Source of the DNA: an uncultured Treponema sp.
GTDB taxonomy: Bacteria > Spirochaetota > Spirochaetia > Treponematales > Treponemataceae
Length of the DNA stretch: 64,000 nt
Assembly: GCA_934718065.1 (NCBI GenBank)
Contig: CAKUZR010000003.1
Location: 1 to 64,000, forward strand
Direction: 5' to 3'
Every line of letters begins with the position of its first letter. Position 1 is the first letter of the stretch. Positions 9,257-17,024 of this stretch are shown here, piece after piece. The notes under the pieces are model-generated. The model saw only the letters and a list, made by a program, of their open reading frames with translations. It was not told the origin of the DNA and ran no database searches. The translations under genes were made by a program, and so were the position numbers.

Positions 9257-9482
9257 CTTTTATTACATCCCAAACCGCTGACTTGGAAGCATTGCAAGCA
9301 AAAGTCTGCTCATCCGCAGGAATTTTATCATATACAGCGTTTATTTTCTTTATATGCTTGCTGGAAAAAGACACTTCTTTTTCATCATCTTGTTTTTCAA
9401 GAATCACATCAGCCTTCATTTTTACAAGGCTTTTCAGTACTTCAAAAAGACTTGCATCAACATTTTTCATTGTTATAGTCAT
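9243..9482 (-). CDS. Antitoxin partner of the MazF/PemK toxin
   Basis: A 79-residue protein immediately upstream of and overlapping the toxin. GGAGG lies six bases before ATG 9482. The N-terminal ~40 residues (TITMKNVDASLFEVLKSLV) would form the DNA-binding/dimerisation part. The C-terminal part, rich in acidic and aromatic residues and ending DDTW, would bind and neutralise the toxin. It is not a classic MazE by sequence. Role is inferred from position and size. It probably autoregulates the pair. Confidence 0.75.
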   Translation of the reverse strand: MTITMKNVDASLFEVLKSLVKMKADVILEKQDDEKEVSFSSKHIKKINAVYDKIPADEQTFACNASKSAVWDVIKDDTW

Positions 9483-9575
9483 GCGTCGCCTCCATAAGTT
9501 AAAATATACTCTGCAAAATGCCAGCCGTCAACAATCAGGATGAGTCTGTTCAAATTGACTTCAGCACTTATTCTC

Positions 9576-9614
9576 TTCGCTTTTATTTTTTCACAAAAAA
9601 CCCGGCATTCAACC
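9576..9614. repeat. Terminal fragment of the palindromic intergenic repeat (R5)
   Basis: About 39 bases match only the right terminus of the repeat family (CTTTTATTTTTTCAC, then AAAAACCCGGCATTCA). It lies in the gap upstream of the VWA gene. Confidence 0.5.
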
Positions 9615-9681
9615 TGAAAATTTCAATGCGGCGGAAAAAGTTCTTCTTTCAAATTCGGGTTTTTCTTCCGATAATCTGAAT

Positions 9682-10896
9682 ATGAAGAAATGTTTTTTTA
9701 TTTTATCAGTGATTTTTGCAAGTCTGGCGGCGCATGCGCAAAGCGGACTTTTAATCAAGCCTAGCGACATCCGGCTTGTTCCGGAGGCTGGAAACACTTT
9801 CAGCGAGGCGCAGGGCTATCATCTTTACGTCAGAAAACTTCCGCAGGTTGAATCAATTATGCTTGTGGAAACCACAAAAGATCCGGCCGGCAAAAACGAC
9901 AGCTACGCCTACCGCGCGCTTGAATACAACAAAATCAACGGAGACGAAATCCGCTTTCTGAACGGAAAAAAACTTGATTCGGAATATTCAAAATTCAGCC
10001 TGATTGACTCAACGCCTGAGCCGGACGAACAGTTTGGAAGCGCGTTCCACATATACATTCCGCACGAGCTTGAATACGGCTATCCGTGGGCAAGAAACGG
10101 AAAAATCACAATAAACAAGGGAACTTTCATAAACATCCGCTCATTTGAAAAAAAATACGCGGACTACACCGGCGAATACTACGACAACGCCTACATGTTC
10201 GACCTTGGGAAAAAAGCCGCGCCAAAAAAAGCGCCGGAACCAGCCCCTGAGCCAGAAAAAGAAGAAGTTCCGATTCTTACAGACGACTACAATCCTGTGG
10301 CGAGCGCAAAATTCAGCGAAATTTCAGATTTTATGACATATTCAAAAGGCCCTGAAACAATTGTTGAAGACATTATGGCCGCGCTGAAACAAATAAATCC
10401 TGAACAAGAGGCCGATGTTGTGTTCGCAATCGACGCGACCGGCAGCATGAAGGACGATATTGAGCAGCTTCGGAAAGAATGGGTTCCAAGCCTGATTGCC
10501 GCAATGAAAGATTTCAAGGACATAAGGTTCGGGCTTCTGCTTTACCGCGACTACGGCGACAACTTCAAGTTCAGAAACCTGCCGGTGAAATTCTTTGACT
10601 TCACGGATGACACAGCGGTTTTCAGCAGGAATCTGAACAGTTTCAAAATAAACGGAAAAGAAGGCGGAGACATTCCTGAAGCCGTTTACGAAGCGCTCTA
10701 CGCCTCGCTGGAATTCTACGGATGGCGGCCAAATGCCCAGAAAAAGATAATTCTTATCGGCGACGCGGAGCCTCACCCGAGCCCGCGCGGAACAAAAAAA
10801 TACACAAAAGCCCTGGTGCAGCAGCTCGCCCGCGAAAAGCAAATCCAGATTCAGGCGATAATCACGCCGGACGAAAAAGACAGGAGAGGAAGATAA
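9682..10896 (+). CDS. Exported VWA-domain protein
   Basis: A 404-residue protein with a cleavable signal peptide (residues 1-19, ending AAHAQS). An N-terminal domain of unknown type is followed by a Pro/Glu/Lys linker (~185-200) and a von Willebrand A domain from ~245. The MIDAS motif is intact: DATGSM, with later acidic residues in GGDIPEA and IGDAEPH. VWA domains bind ligands through a metal ion, so a periplasmic or surface binding/assembly role is likely. There is no Shine-Dalgarno sequence; a -10-like GATAAT ends six bases before the ATG, suggesting a leaderless mRNA. It is convergent with the DJ-1 gene and has no evident partner gene. Confidence 0.8.
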   Translation: MKKCFFILSVIFASLAAHAQSGLLIKPSDIRLVPEAGNTFSEAQGYHLYVRKLPQVESIMLVETTKDPAGKNDSYAYRALEYNKINGDEIRFLNGKKLDSEYSKFSLIDSTPEPDEQFGSAFHIYIPHELEYGYPWARNGKITINKGTFINIRSFEKKYADYTGEYYDNAYMFDLGKKAAPKKAPEPAPEPEKEEVPILTDDYNPVASAKFSEISDFMTYSKGPETIVEDIMAALKQINPEQEADVVFAIDATGSMKDDIEQLRKEWVPSLIAAMKDFKDIRFGLLLYRDYGDNFKFRNLPVKFFDFTDDTAVFSRNLNSFKINGKEGGDIPEAVYEALYASLEFYGWRPNAQKKIILIGDAEPHPSPRGTKKYTKALVQQLAREKQIQIQAIITPDEKDRRGR

Positions 10897-10900
10897 ATTT

Positions 10901-10918
10901 ATTCCGGCAGGAATTTTT
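10901..10918 (+). terminator. Weak terminator after the VWA gene
   Basis: A short hairpin, ATTCC-GGCA-GGAAT, is followed by TTTT. It lies in the 51-bp gap between the convergent VWA and DJ-1 genes. The stem is only five pairs, so the call is tentative. Confidence 0.35.
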
Positions 10919-10947
10919 ATCTCCTCCTCCGCCAAAATTTCAAAATT

Positions 10948-11574
10948 CTATCTCTGCACAGTTCCAGCGCGAAGTTTCCGGGCCGTTTCGGAGTCGGTCA
11001 AAAGGCGCACAAGCTCCATTGCAAACTGCTCGGCTGTTCCGGCGCCACGGCTTGTAACAACGTTTCCGTCGGTTTCAAATGGATTTTCAGAGCAGTGAAC
11101 GCTGTTTTCAAGCGCTTCCGAAGCAGAAATTTCACCGGCGCAATACTGCTCAACATTTTTTTCCATTTCCGGATAGCAAGTCCATCTTTTGCCTTTAAGA
11201 ATTCCGGTTTTTGCAAGAACAACAGCCGGAGCGGCGCAAATCGCTGAAACAATTTTTCCCGCCGCAAAGCATTTTTTTATGTATGCGGCAAGCTCCTTGT
11301 TCGCGGCAAGATTCGCCGAGCCTGTCATTCCGCCCGGAAAAAATATCAAGTCCGGCAGTTCTTCCAGAAAATTCGCCTTGAACTCGTCAAAATTCATATC
11401 TGCAATCACAGGAATTTTGTGCGAGCCAAGAACAATATAAGGGTCGTTCATCGTAGGACTTGGAACAGCGACTGTAGTCACTTCAACCTGGTGGCTTCTT
11501 CGCAGATAGTCAACAGGAGTCAACGCTTCAATCTCCTCAAATCCGTCAGCTAAAAAAACAATGGCTTGTTTCAT
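10948..11574 (-). CDS. DJ-1/PfpI family protein (YajL/ThiJ-like)
   Basis: A 208-residue cytoplasmic protein of the DJ-1 family. Visible are the N-terminal FLADGFEEIEALTPVDYLRR with the conserved glutamate, PGGM, and the nucleophile-elbow cysteine in SAICAAPAV. Characterised relatives act on methylglyoxal-type adducts or as redox-stress chaperones; which applies here is not decidable. It starts 14 bases after the ackA stop with a GGAG site, so it is probably the second gene of an ackA operon. It is slightly longer than E. coli YajL (about 196). Confidence 0.9.
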   Translation of the reverse strand: MKQAIVFLADGFEEIEALTPVDYLRRSHQVEVTTVAVPSPTMNDPYIVLGSHKIPVIADMNFDEFKANFLEELPDLIFFPGGMTGSANLAANKELAAYIKKCFAAGKIVSAICAAPAVVLAKTGILKGKRWTCYPEMEKNVEQYCAGEISASEALENSVHCSENPFETDGNVVTSRGAGTAEQFAMELVRLLTDSETARKLRAGTVQR

Positions 11575-11588
11575 AAATGCTCCAAATG

Positions 11589-12917
11589 TCAGCGCGCAAG
11601 AATTTCTTTCAGCTCAGGAAGTTTTTCAAGTTCCTTTTTAAGGGCTTCCTCGCGGGCTTTGTTCACATAATCCTTCGACTGGAATGAATATGTGAAATTC
11701 GTGTGAACGTCGTAAGTGCCTTTCATCAAAGCGTAGGCATCCTCGGTCATTACAAGCTCTTCATCAGTTGGAATAACAAAAATCTTGATTTTTGAATCGT
11801 CCGCGCTGATTAAAGTTTCCGCATTTGAAGTGTTTGAAAGCGCGTTTTTTCTTGGATCCATCTTGATTCCAAGAATTTCAAGGTTTTCAGTGGCAAGCTC
11901 GCGGATTCTTGGAGAATGCTCGCCAACTCCGGCTGTGAACACAATCGCATCAACTTTTCCAAGGGCTGCCGCATACGCTCCGATTGTCTTTTTGATTCTA
12001 TAGCCTTCCATCGCCTGGCCAAGCTTGCAGAGCGGGTCGCCTTCTTCAGCGCCTTTCTCAACATCCCGGCGGTCTGTGTATTTTCCAGTAATTCCAAGAA
12101 GTCCGGATTTCTTGTTCAAAGCCTTGTCCATTTCGTCAAGGCTCATTCCAGTCTTGCGCATAATATAGAACGGAAGAGCCGGATCAAGGTCGCCGGAACG
12201 AGTTCCCATGACAAGCCCCGCAAGCGGTGTGAGTCCCATTGTTGTGTCGTAGCATACGCCGTTCTTAACAGCGCAGCATGAAGCTCCATTTCCAATGTGG
12301 CAGATGATAAGATTTGTGTCTTTAGGCGCTTTGTTCAAAAGAGCGGCAGCGCGCTTTGCAGTGTAAAGGAATGAAGTTCCGTGGAATCCGTATTTTCTTG
12401 CGGCGTACTTTGTGTACCATTCGCGCGGAATCGCATACATAAACGAACTTTCCGGCATTGTCTGGTGCCACGCTGTGTCCATTACGGCAGCGTGCGGAAC
12501 ATTAGGCAGAACTTTCTGCGCCGCCTCGATTCCCATGATGTTAGCCGGCATATGAAGCGGTCCAAGGTCAACAACCGAGCGGAAAGTATCCAGAACTTCC
12601 GGAGTAACCAGAACAGACTTGGTGAATTTGTCTCCGCCATGCAAAACTCTGTGGCCAACCGCGCCGATAACGCTCATATCTTCAATAACGCCAACATCCT
12701 TGTCTGTGATTTCCTTCAGGATAAGCTCAATCGCCTCTTTATGAGTCGGACACGGACTTTCAAATTCAATCTTTTTTCCGTGCGCCTTGTGCGTAATGCA
12801 AGAACCTGTGTCGCCGATTCGCTCAACAACGCCGTTCGCCATTACAACCTTGTTGTCCCAGTCATAAACCTGATATTTTGCAGAAGAAGATCCGCAGTTA
12901 AGTGTTAAAATTACCAT
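11589..12917 (-). CDS. ackA: Acetate kinase
   Basis: A 442-residue acetate kinase that makes ATP from acetyl phosphate at the end of fermentation. Motifs seen: N-terminal [15 protein letters not shown] and catalytic Arg region, CHIGNGAS phosphate loop, GTRSGDLDP and the adenosine motif GVGEHSP. It is about 40 residues longer than most AckA proteins because of a charged C-terminal tail ([19 protein letters not shown]). GAGGA precedes ATG 12917. No pta is adjacent in the window. Repeat R1 lies directly upstream and may carry promoter or processing signals. Confidence 0.97.
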   Translation of the reverse strand: MVILTLNCGSSSAKYQVYDWDNKVVMANGVVERIGDTGSCITHKAHGKKIEFESPCPTHKEAIELILKEITDKDVGVIEDMSVIGAVGHRVLHGGDKFTKSVLVTPEVLDTFRSVVDLGPLHMPANIMGIEAAQKVLPNVPHAAVMDTAWHQTMPESSFMYAIPREWYTKYAARKYGFHGTSFLYTAKRAAALLNKAPKDTNLIICHIGNGASCCAVKNGVCYDTTMGLTPLAGLVMGTRSGDLDPALPFYIMRKTGMSLDEMDKALNKKSGLLGITGKYTDRRDVEKGAEEGDPLCKLGQAMEGYRIKKTIGAYAAALGKVDAIVFTAGVGEHSPRIRELATENLEILGIKMDPRKNALSNTSNAETLISADDSKIKIFVIPTDEELVMTEDAYALMKGTYDVHTNFTYSFQSKDYVNKAREEALKKELEKLPELKEILAR

Positions 12918-12942
12918 TTATTTTTCCTCTAAAAAGAAGTGA

Positions 12943-13149
12943 TATAGCCTTAATTTCGAGCTTTTTTGCAAATTATGAAAGAACGCTTTCGGCAGATTTC
13001 CAATTTGCTCCAGATGGATTTGGCTCGCGCTACGCTTGTATTAATCCGGGTGCTCCGCACTTTGATTAATTCAATCGCCAAAAATCTTCACAAATTGAAA
13101 ATCTGCCTACGCTTTTATTTTTTCAAAAAAACTCGACATTCAAGCGATA
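12943..13149. repeat. Palindromic intergenic repeat, near-complete copy R1 (~207 bp)
   Basis: The two halves are an imperfect inverted repeat. The left arm runs from TATAGCC through TTCGAGCTTTTTTGCAAA and CGGCAGATTTCCAATTTGC. The right arm, read in reverse complement, gives TATCGC, GTCGAGTTTTTTTGAAAA and AGGCAGATTTTCAATTTG. An inner dyad ATTAATC/GATTAAT encloses the apex GTGCTCCGCAC. It fills the space between purN and ackA, has no coding capacity, and matches copies at 13852-14053 (inverted) and 46377-46582. Confidence 0.8.
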
Positions 13150-13202
13150 CACTATTGTAAAACTTTAAACAAAAATAGAAAAGGGCGGAAAAACGCCCGC
13201 GC

Positions 13203-13829
13203 TTAGACGTATTTTTCAACAAGAAGGCACGCGCCTTCAACTATCGCCTTGTGCTCTTCTGGTGCAATACGCGCATAAAGCGAATCCGGCGTATCATCCG
13301 GCAGAACCGGAACTTTCTTCTGAATCAGAATTTTTCCGCCGTCACATTCGCCGTTCACCAAATGAATTGTGCATCCGCTTTCCTTTTCGCCGGCTGCAAT
13401 AACCGCCTCGTGCACGTGGTGTCCCCACATCCCAACGCCGCCAAATTTCGGCAGAAGCGCAGGATGAAGATTTATAATTTTGTCCGCATATTTTTCAATG
13501 ATTTTTCCGGCAAGAACGGTGAGCCATCCTGCCTGAACAATTCCCTGGACTTCAAATTCATTGCAGATTTCAAGAACCCTGTCGCTTACGGCAGTGCGCT
13601 TTTCTTCACGGCTGGCCTTTTTTGCATTTTCCGCGCCCATAACCGCGTAAGGACTTGCAATTCTGGCAGGAATTCCAGCCTTTGCGGCGCGCTCCAAGGC
13701 AAAAGCGTCTTTGTGGTCGCTGACAACAACAGCAATTGAATACGGACAGTCCGCATTTTCTTTTTCAAAATCTATCAGCGCCTGAAGATTTGTTCCTCCC
13801 CCAGAAACCAAAACCGCGATTTTTTTCAT
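13203..13829 (-). CDS. purN: Phosphoribosylglycinamide formyltransferase
   Basis: A 208-residue PurN, which transfers a formyl group from 10-formyl-THF to GAR in purine synthesis. Seen are the N-terminal glycine loop SGGGTNLQALID, the catalytic NLHPALLP (Asn and His), and GGVGMWGHHVHEAV. ECDGGKIL supplies the catalytic aspartate. AAGGGG precedes ATG 13829. It is a lone pur gene and is bracketed by two inversely oriented copies of the palindromic repeat (R1 and R4). Confidence 0.95.
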   Translation of the reverse strand: MKKIAVLVSGGGTNLQALIDFEKENADCPYSIAVVVSDHKDAFALERAAKAGIPARIASPYAVMGAENAKKASREEKRTAVSDRVLEICNEFEVQGIVQAGWLTVLAGKIIEKYADKIINLHPALLPKFGGVGMWGHHVHEAVIAAGEKESGCTIHLVNGECDGGKILIQKKVPVLPDDTPDSLYARIAPEEHKAIVEGACLLVEKYV

Positions 13830-13851
13830 ACAAGCCCCTTTTTATGTTGTT

Positions 13852-14053
13852 TGCCTGAATGTTTGAATTTTGCCAAATGAAACGAAAGCGGAGGCAGAGG
13901 GCAATTTGTGAAGACTTTGGGCGATTGAACCAGTTAAAGTTGCAACGCAACCCAAATCCTTACAAGCGAAGCGCGAGCCCAATCCGTCTGGAGCAAATTG
14001 AAATCTGCCGAAAGCGTTTTTTCAGAATCATTCAATAAAATTCAAACATTCAG
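13852..14053. repeat. Palindromic intergenic repeat, copy R4 in opposite orientation
   Basis: This copy is inverted relative to R1. It ends in perfect 17-bp inverted termini: CTGAATGTTTGAATTTT at 13855-13871 and its complement at 14037-14053. Its interior matches R1 in reverse complement (CGGCAGATTTCAATTTGCTC, GCTCGCGCTTCGCTTG). It occupies most of the purN-asnS divergent gap. Confidence 0.75.
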
Positions 14054-14112
14054 TTTTTTTATATTTTACAGACAATTCGGGACTGTTACAAGAAATACAA
14101 ATTCACGTTGTC

Positions 14113-14141
14113 TTGAAGAACATACTTAAAAAGAGTAATAT
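14113..14141 (+). promoter_or_regulatory. Candidate asnS promoter
   Basis: A -35 TTGAAG (14113-14118) and -10 TAATAT (14136-14141) are separated by 17 bp, about 40 bases ahead of the asnS start. Confidence 0.45.
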
Positions 14142-14180
14142 CTTTCTATATATTATTTGCATTTTTTAGGAGTTCTTATT

Positions 14181-15641
14181 ATGGTGCCAACTTTAATAAA
14201 AGATTTGCTTTCAACAAAACCAGAAAGCCAGAAAGTTACTGTCTGCGGCTGGATCCGTTCTGTCCGCGACTCAAAGAATCTTGTTTTTATCCAGGTGAAC
14301 GACGGAAGCTGCTTCGCAAACATCCAGCTTACTTTCGACAGAAATTCGCCTTCTCCAAATGCAAATGTAAATAATATCGAAGAAGAATTGAAAAAACTGA
14401 ACACAGGCGCTTCTGTGCGCGCGGAAGGAATTTTGATTCCGTCTCCGGCAAGCGGACAGGCTGTTGAAGTCACTCTTGAAAGCCTTAAATGTCTTGGCGG
14501 CTGCAATCCGGAGGAATATCCGCTGCAGAAAAACCGGATGTCAATGGAATATCTGCGAACAAACGCTCATCTTAGGGCAAGGACAAACACATTCGGCGCA
14601 GTTTACCGCGTGCGAAACCAGATGGCTTTTGCGGTTCACTCATTCTTCCAGGAACGCGGATTCCAGTACATAAACGCTCCGGAAATCACCTGCTCTGACT
14701 GCGAAGGCGCAGGCGAAATGTTCCAGGTTACAACTCTTTCAATGGAAAAAATCGCTGAGCTTGGCGTAAAAGCAGGCGCGGGCGGAATGAAAATCGAGGA
14801 CGCTCACAAAATCGTTGACTATTCAAAGGATTTCTTCGGAAAAAAAGCGTCTCTCACCGTTTCAGGCCAGCTTGAAGCGGAAACAATGGCGACCGCGCTC
14901 AGCCGCGTTTACACTTTCGGGCCGACGTTCCGCGCTGAAAATTCAAACACTCCGCGCCACCTTGCGGAATTCTGGATGATTGAGCCAGAAATGGCGTTCT
15001 TCGACCTTGACGACGACATGGATATCCAGGAAGACTTTGTAAAATATCTTTTGAACTGGGCTTTGACAAAATGTCGCTCAGACCTGGAATTCTTTGACAA
15101 ACGCATTCAGCCTGGCCTGATTGAAAGCCTTGAAAAAGTCGCAAAGGCGAAATTCGTGCGAATTTCCTACACAGACGCAATCGCAAAGCTTGAGGAAGCT
15201 GAAAAGAACGGCGCTAAGTTTGAATTCAAGCCGTACTGGGGCTGCGACATTGCAACCGAGCACGAGCGTTATCTTACTGAAAAAATCTTCGGCTGTCCTG
15301 TAATGGTTTTCAACTATCCAAAAGAAATAAAATCTTTCTATATGAAGCAGAATGACGACGGAAAAACTGTAAAGGCCGTTGACGTTCTTGTTCCTGGAAT
15401 CGGCGAGCTGATTGGCGGCTCAGAGCGCGAGGAAAACTACGAAAAGCTCCTGAAAGCGTGCGAGGAACGCAAAATGGATATGTCAAACTACCAGTGGTAT
15501 CTTGACCTGCGCAGATTCGGAACTGTTCCTCACTCAGGATTCGGTCTGGGATTCGAGCGTCTTATCCGCTATGTGACTGGAATGGAAAACATCCGCGATG
15601 TAATTCCATATCCACGCGCGCCGAAACTTGCTGATTTCTAG
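14181..15641 (+). CDS. asnS: Asparaginyl-tRNA synthetase
   Basis: A 486-residue class IIb synthetase charging tRNA-Asn. An N-terminal OB-fold (KVTVCGWIRSVRDSKNLVFI) binds the anticodon. The catalytic domain has motif 2 (FGPTFRAENSNTPRHLAEFWMIEPE) and motif 3 (GFGLGFERLIRYVTG). The Asn-type ending IRDVIPYPRAP distinguishes it from AspRS. Start ATG 14181 follows AGGAG with 8-base spacing; an upstream TTG at 14157 is not preferred. The next gene starts nine bases after the stop. Confidence 0.97.
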   Translation: MVPTLIKDLLSTKPESQKVTVCGWIRSVRDSKNLVFIQVNDGSCFANIQLTFDRNSPSPNANVNNIEEELKKLNTGASVRAEGILIPSPASGQAVEVTLESLKCLGGCNPEEYPLQKNRMSMEYLRTNAHLRARTNTFGAVYRVRNQMAFAVHSFFQERGFQYINAPEITCSDCEGAGEMFQVTTLSMEKIAELGVKAGAGGMKIEDAHKIVDYSKDFFGKKASLTVSGQLEAETMATALSRVYTFGPTFRAENSNTPRHLAEFWMIEPEMAFFDLDDDMDIQEDFVKYLLNWALTKCRSDLEFFDKRIQPGLIESLEKVAKAKFVRISYTDAIAKLEEAEKNGAKFEFKPYWGCDIATEHERYLTEKIFGCPVMVFNYPKEIKSFYMKQNDDGKTVKAVDVLVPGIGELIGGSEREENYEKLLKACEERKMDMSNYQWYLDLRRFGTVPHSGFGLGFERLIRYVTGMENIRDVIPYPRAPKLADF

Positions 15642-15650
15642 TATTTATAT

Positions 15651-16943
15651 ATGAAGAAAAACGTAAAATCTGGCTTGATTCATTTGAGCCAGATTGTTTA
15701 TTTAACAGCCCGCGGATTTTTCCAGAACAATCTTGGAATGTGCGCTTCTGCCTGCACACTGGGATTTATTTTCAGTTTCATTCCTCTTGTAATGCTGATT
15801 CTTACTCTTTTCATAGGAATTCTTCACGCATCGCCGGCAGTTCTGGAAGGATTTTCAGTTCTTGTGGCGAACATAACGCCGGTTTTTGACGTGAACGGCT
15901 ACATCAACGGACTGAAAGACGGTTTTGTTCTTAACTGGGTGAATTTTTTTCTTGCTGCTTTTGTGATATGGATGGCGCGGAAAATGTTTCTTTCCATAAT
16001 ACAAAGCCTTTCAAAGATTTTTAACACGGTTGCGCCGGCCCGTCCTGTTATAAACCAGCTGCTCACTTTCGCCGGAGAAGTTCTTATCGTTGTGATTGTG
16101 GCTGCGGCATTTTTCGCGGCTTTCCTTACCCGGCAGATTTTCAAGCTTCCTGTTTTTGAGCGGATTTCCTCGCTTTCACCGATTCTTTTCAGCCATCTTT
16201 CAAATTTTCTTGTGAACCTTGTTCTTTACGTGATTATTTTTTCAATGACTGTTGTTGCCTACAAAATCGGATCGGGAACAAAGCCAAAAACAAGGCTCTG
16301 CCTGCTTTCCGCCCTGCTCTGCACAGCAAGTTTCTATGTTGCAATAACCGTCATTTCAGTTTTTATGAACCGGGCGAACTACAACACTATTTACGGAGTT
16401 CTTGGAAACATCATAATTCTTCTTTTTGAAGTGTACATTTTTTTCAATCTTTTTTTAGTTTTTGCGCAGATGATTTTTACAGTTCAGTTTTTCCATTCAA
16501 ATCTGCTGAGCGAGCTTTATCTTCTGCCGGCGCAAAATCCGCAGAATATTGACGACCTTCTGCGTCGAGCGATTTTTATAACGCCTTCCGCGCTTATGAC
16601 ACAGGAAAATATGGAAACTTTTTTCCCGGGGCAGGAAATTTTCAAGAACGGCGAAAATGCTTCATGCGTTTACTATCTTGTTTCCGGAAGCGTGAAGGAA
16701 GAGCGGAACGAATCTGTAAAATTCCGCTCAGAGGGCAGTTTTTTCGGCGACCTTGATTTTATGATTGACTCGATTCATCATTCGTCGGCGGCAGCTGTTT
16801 CTGAATGCAAGGTTATAAAAATTTCAAGCGAGGATTTCAGCGAGCTTCTGGACAAAAATCCAAAGGCCGCGCTCAAGGCAATGTCAAAGTTGTCAAGATA
16901 TACGGCTAAAATTTATGGACGCAACGAAACTATTTTGCTATAG
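15651..16943 (+). CDS. YihY/BrkB-family membrane protein fused to a cyclic-nucleotide-binding domain
   Basis: A 430-residue protein. The first ~290 residues form a YihY/virulence factor BrkB-type integral membrane domain with about six hydrophobic segments. The C-terminal ~115 residues are a cNMP-binding beta-roll: FPGQEIFKNGENASCVYYLVSG, then GSFFGDLDF in the phosphate-cassette position and a closing helix. The usual FGE(L/I)AL..R.A cassette is altered (GSFFGDLDFM, SSAAAVSE), so the ligand may not be cAMP. The membrane domain has no proven activity; the old RNase BN label is a misassignment. It follows asnS by nine bases without a clear ribosome-binding site, so it is likely co-transcribed. 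Confidence 0.82.
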   Translation: MKKNVKSGLIHLSQIVYLTARGFFQNNLGMCASACTLGFIFSFIPLVMLILTLFIGILHASPAVLEGFSVLVANITPVFDVNGYINGLKDGFVLNWVNFFLAAFVIWMARKMFLSIIQSLSKIFNTVAPARPVINQLLTFAGEVLIVVIVAAAFFAAFLTRQIFKLPVFERISSLSPILFSHLSNFLVNLVLYVIIFSMTVVAYKIGSGTKPKTRLCLLSALLCTASFYVAITVISVFMNRANYNTIYGVLGNIIILLFEVYIFFNLFLVFAQMIFTVQFFHSNLLSELYLLPAQNPQNIDDLLRRAIFITPSALMTQENMETFFPGQEIFKNGENASCVYYLVSGSVKEERNESVKFRSEGSFFGDLDFMIDSIHHSSAAAVSECKVIKISSEDFSELLDKNPKAALKAMSKLSRYTAKIYGRNETILL

Positions 16944-17024
16944 TTTTCTGATATACAATTTCTTTCAATTTTAAGCGCAGCTGATTTTGAAAGTTTTATG
17001 TTTTCTTTATAAAAGGAATTTGTG

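Noticed and set aside
10342..10935. 197-codon minus-strand frame over the VWA gene
   Set aside because: It is composed of the reverse of VWA coding sequence, has no family resemblance and no ribosome-binding site. The VWA frame has intact motifs.
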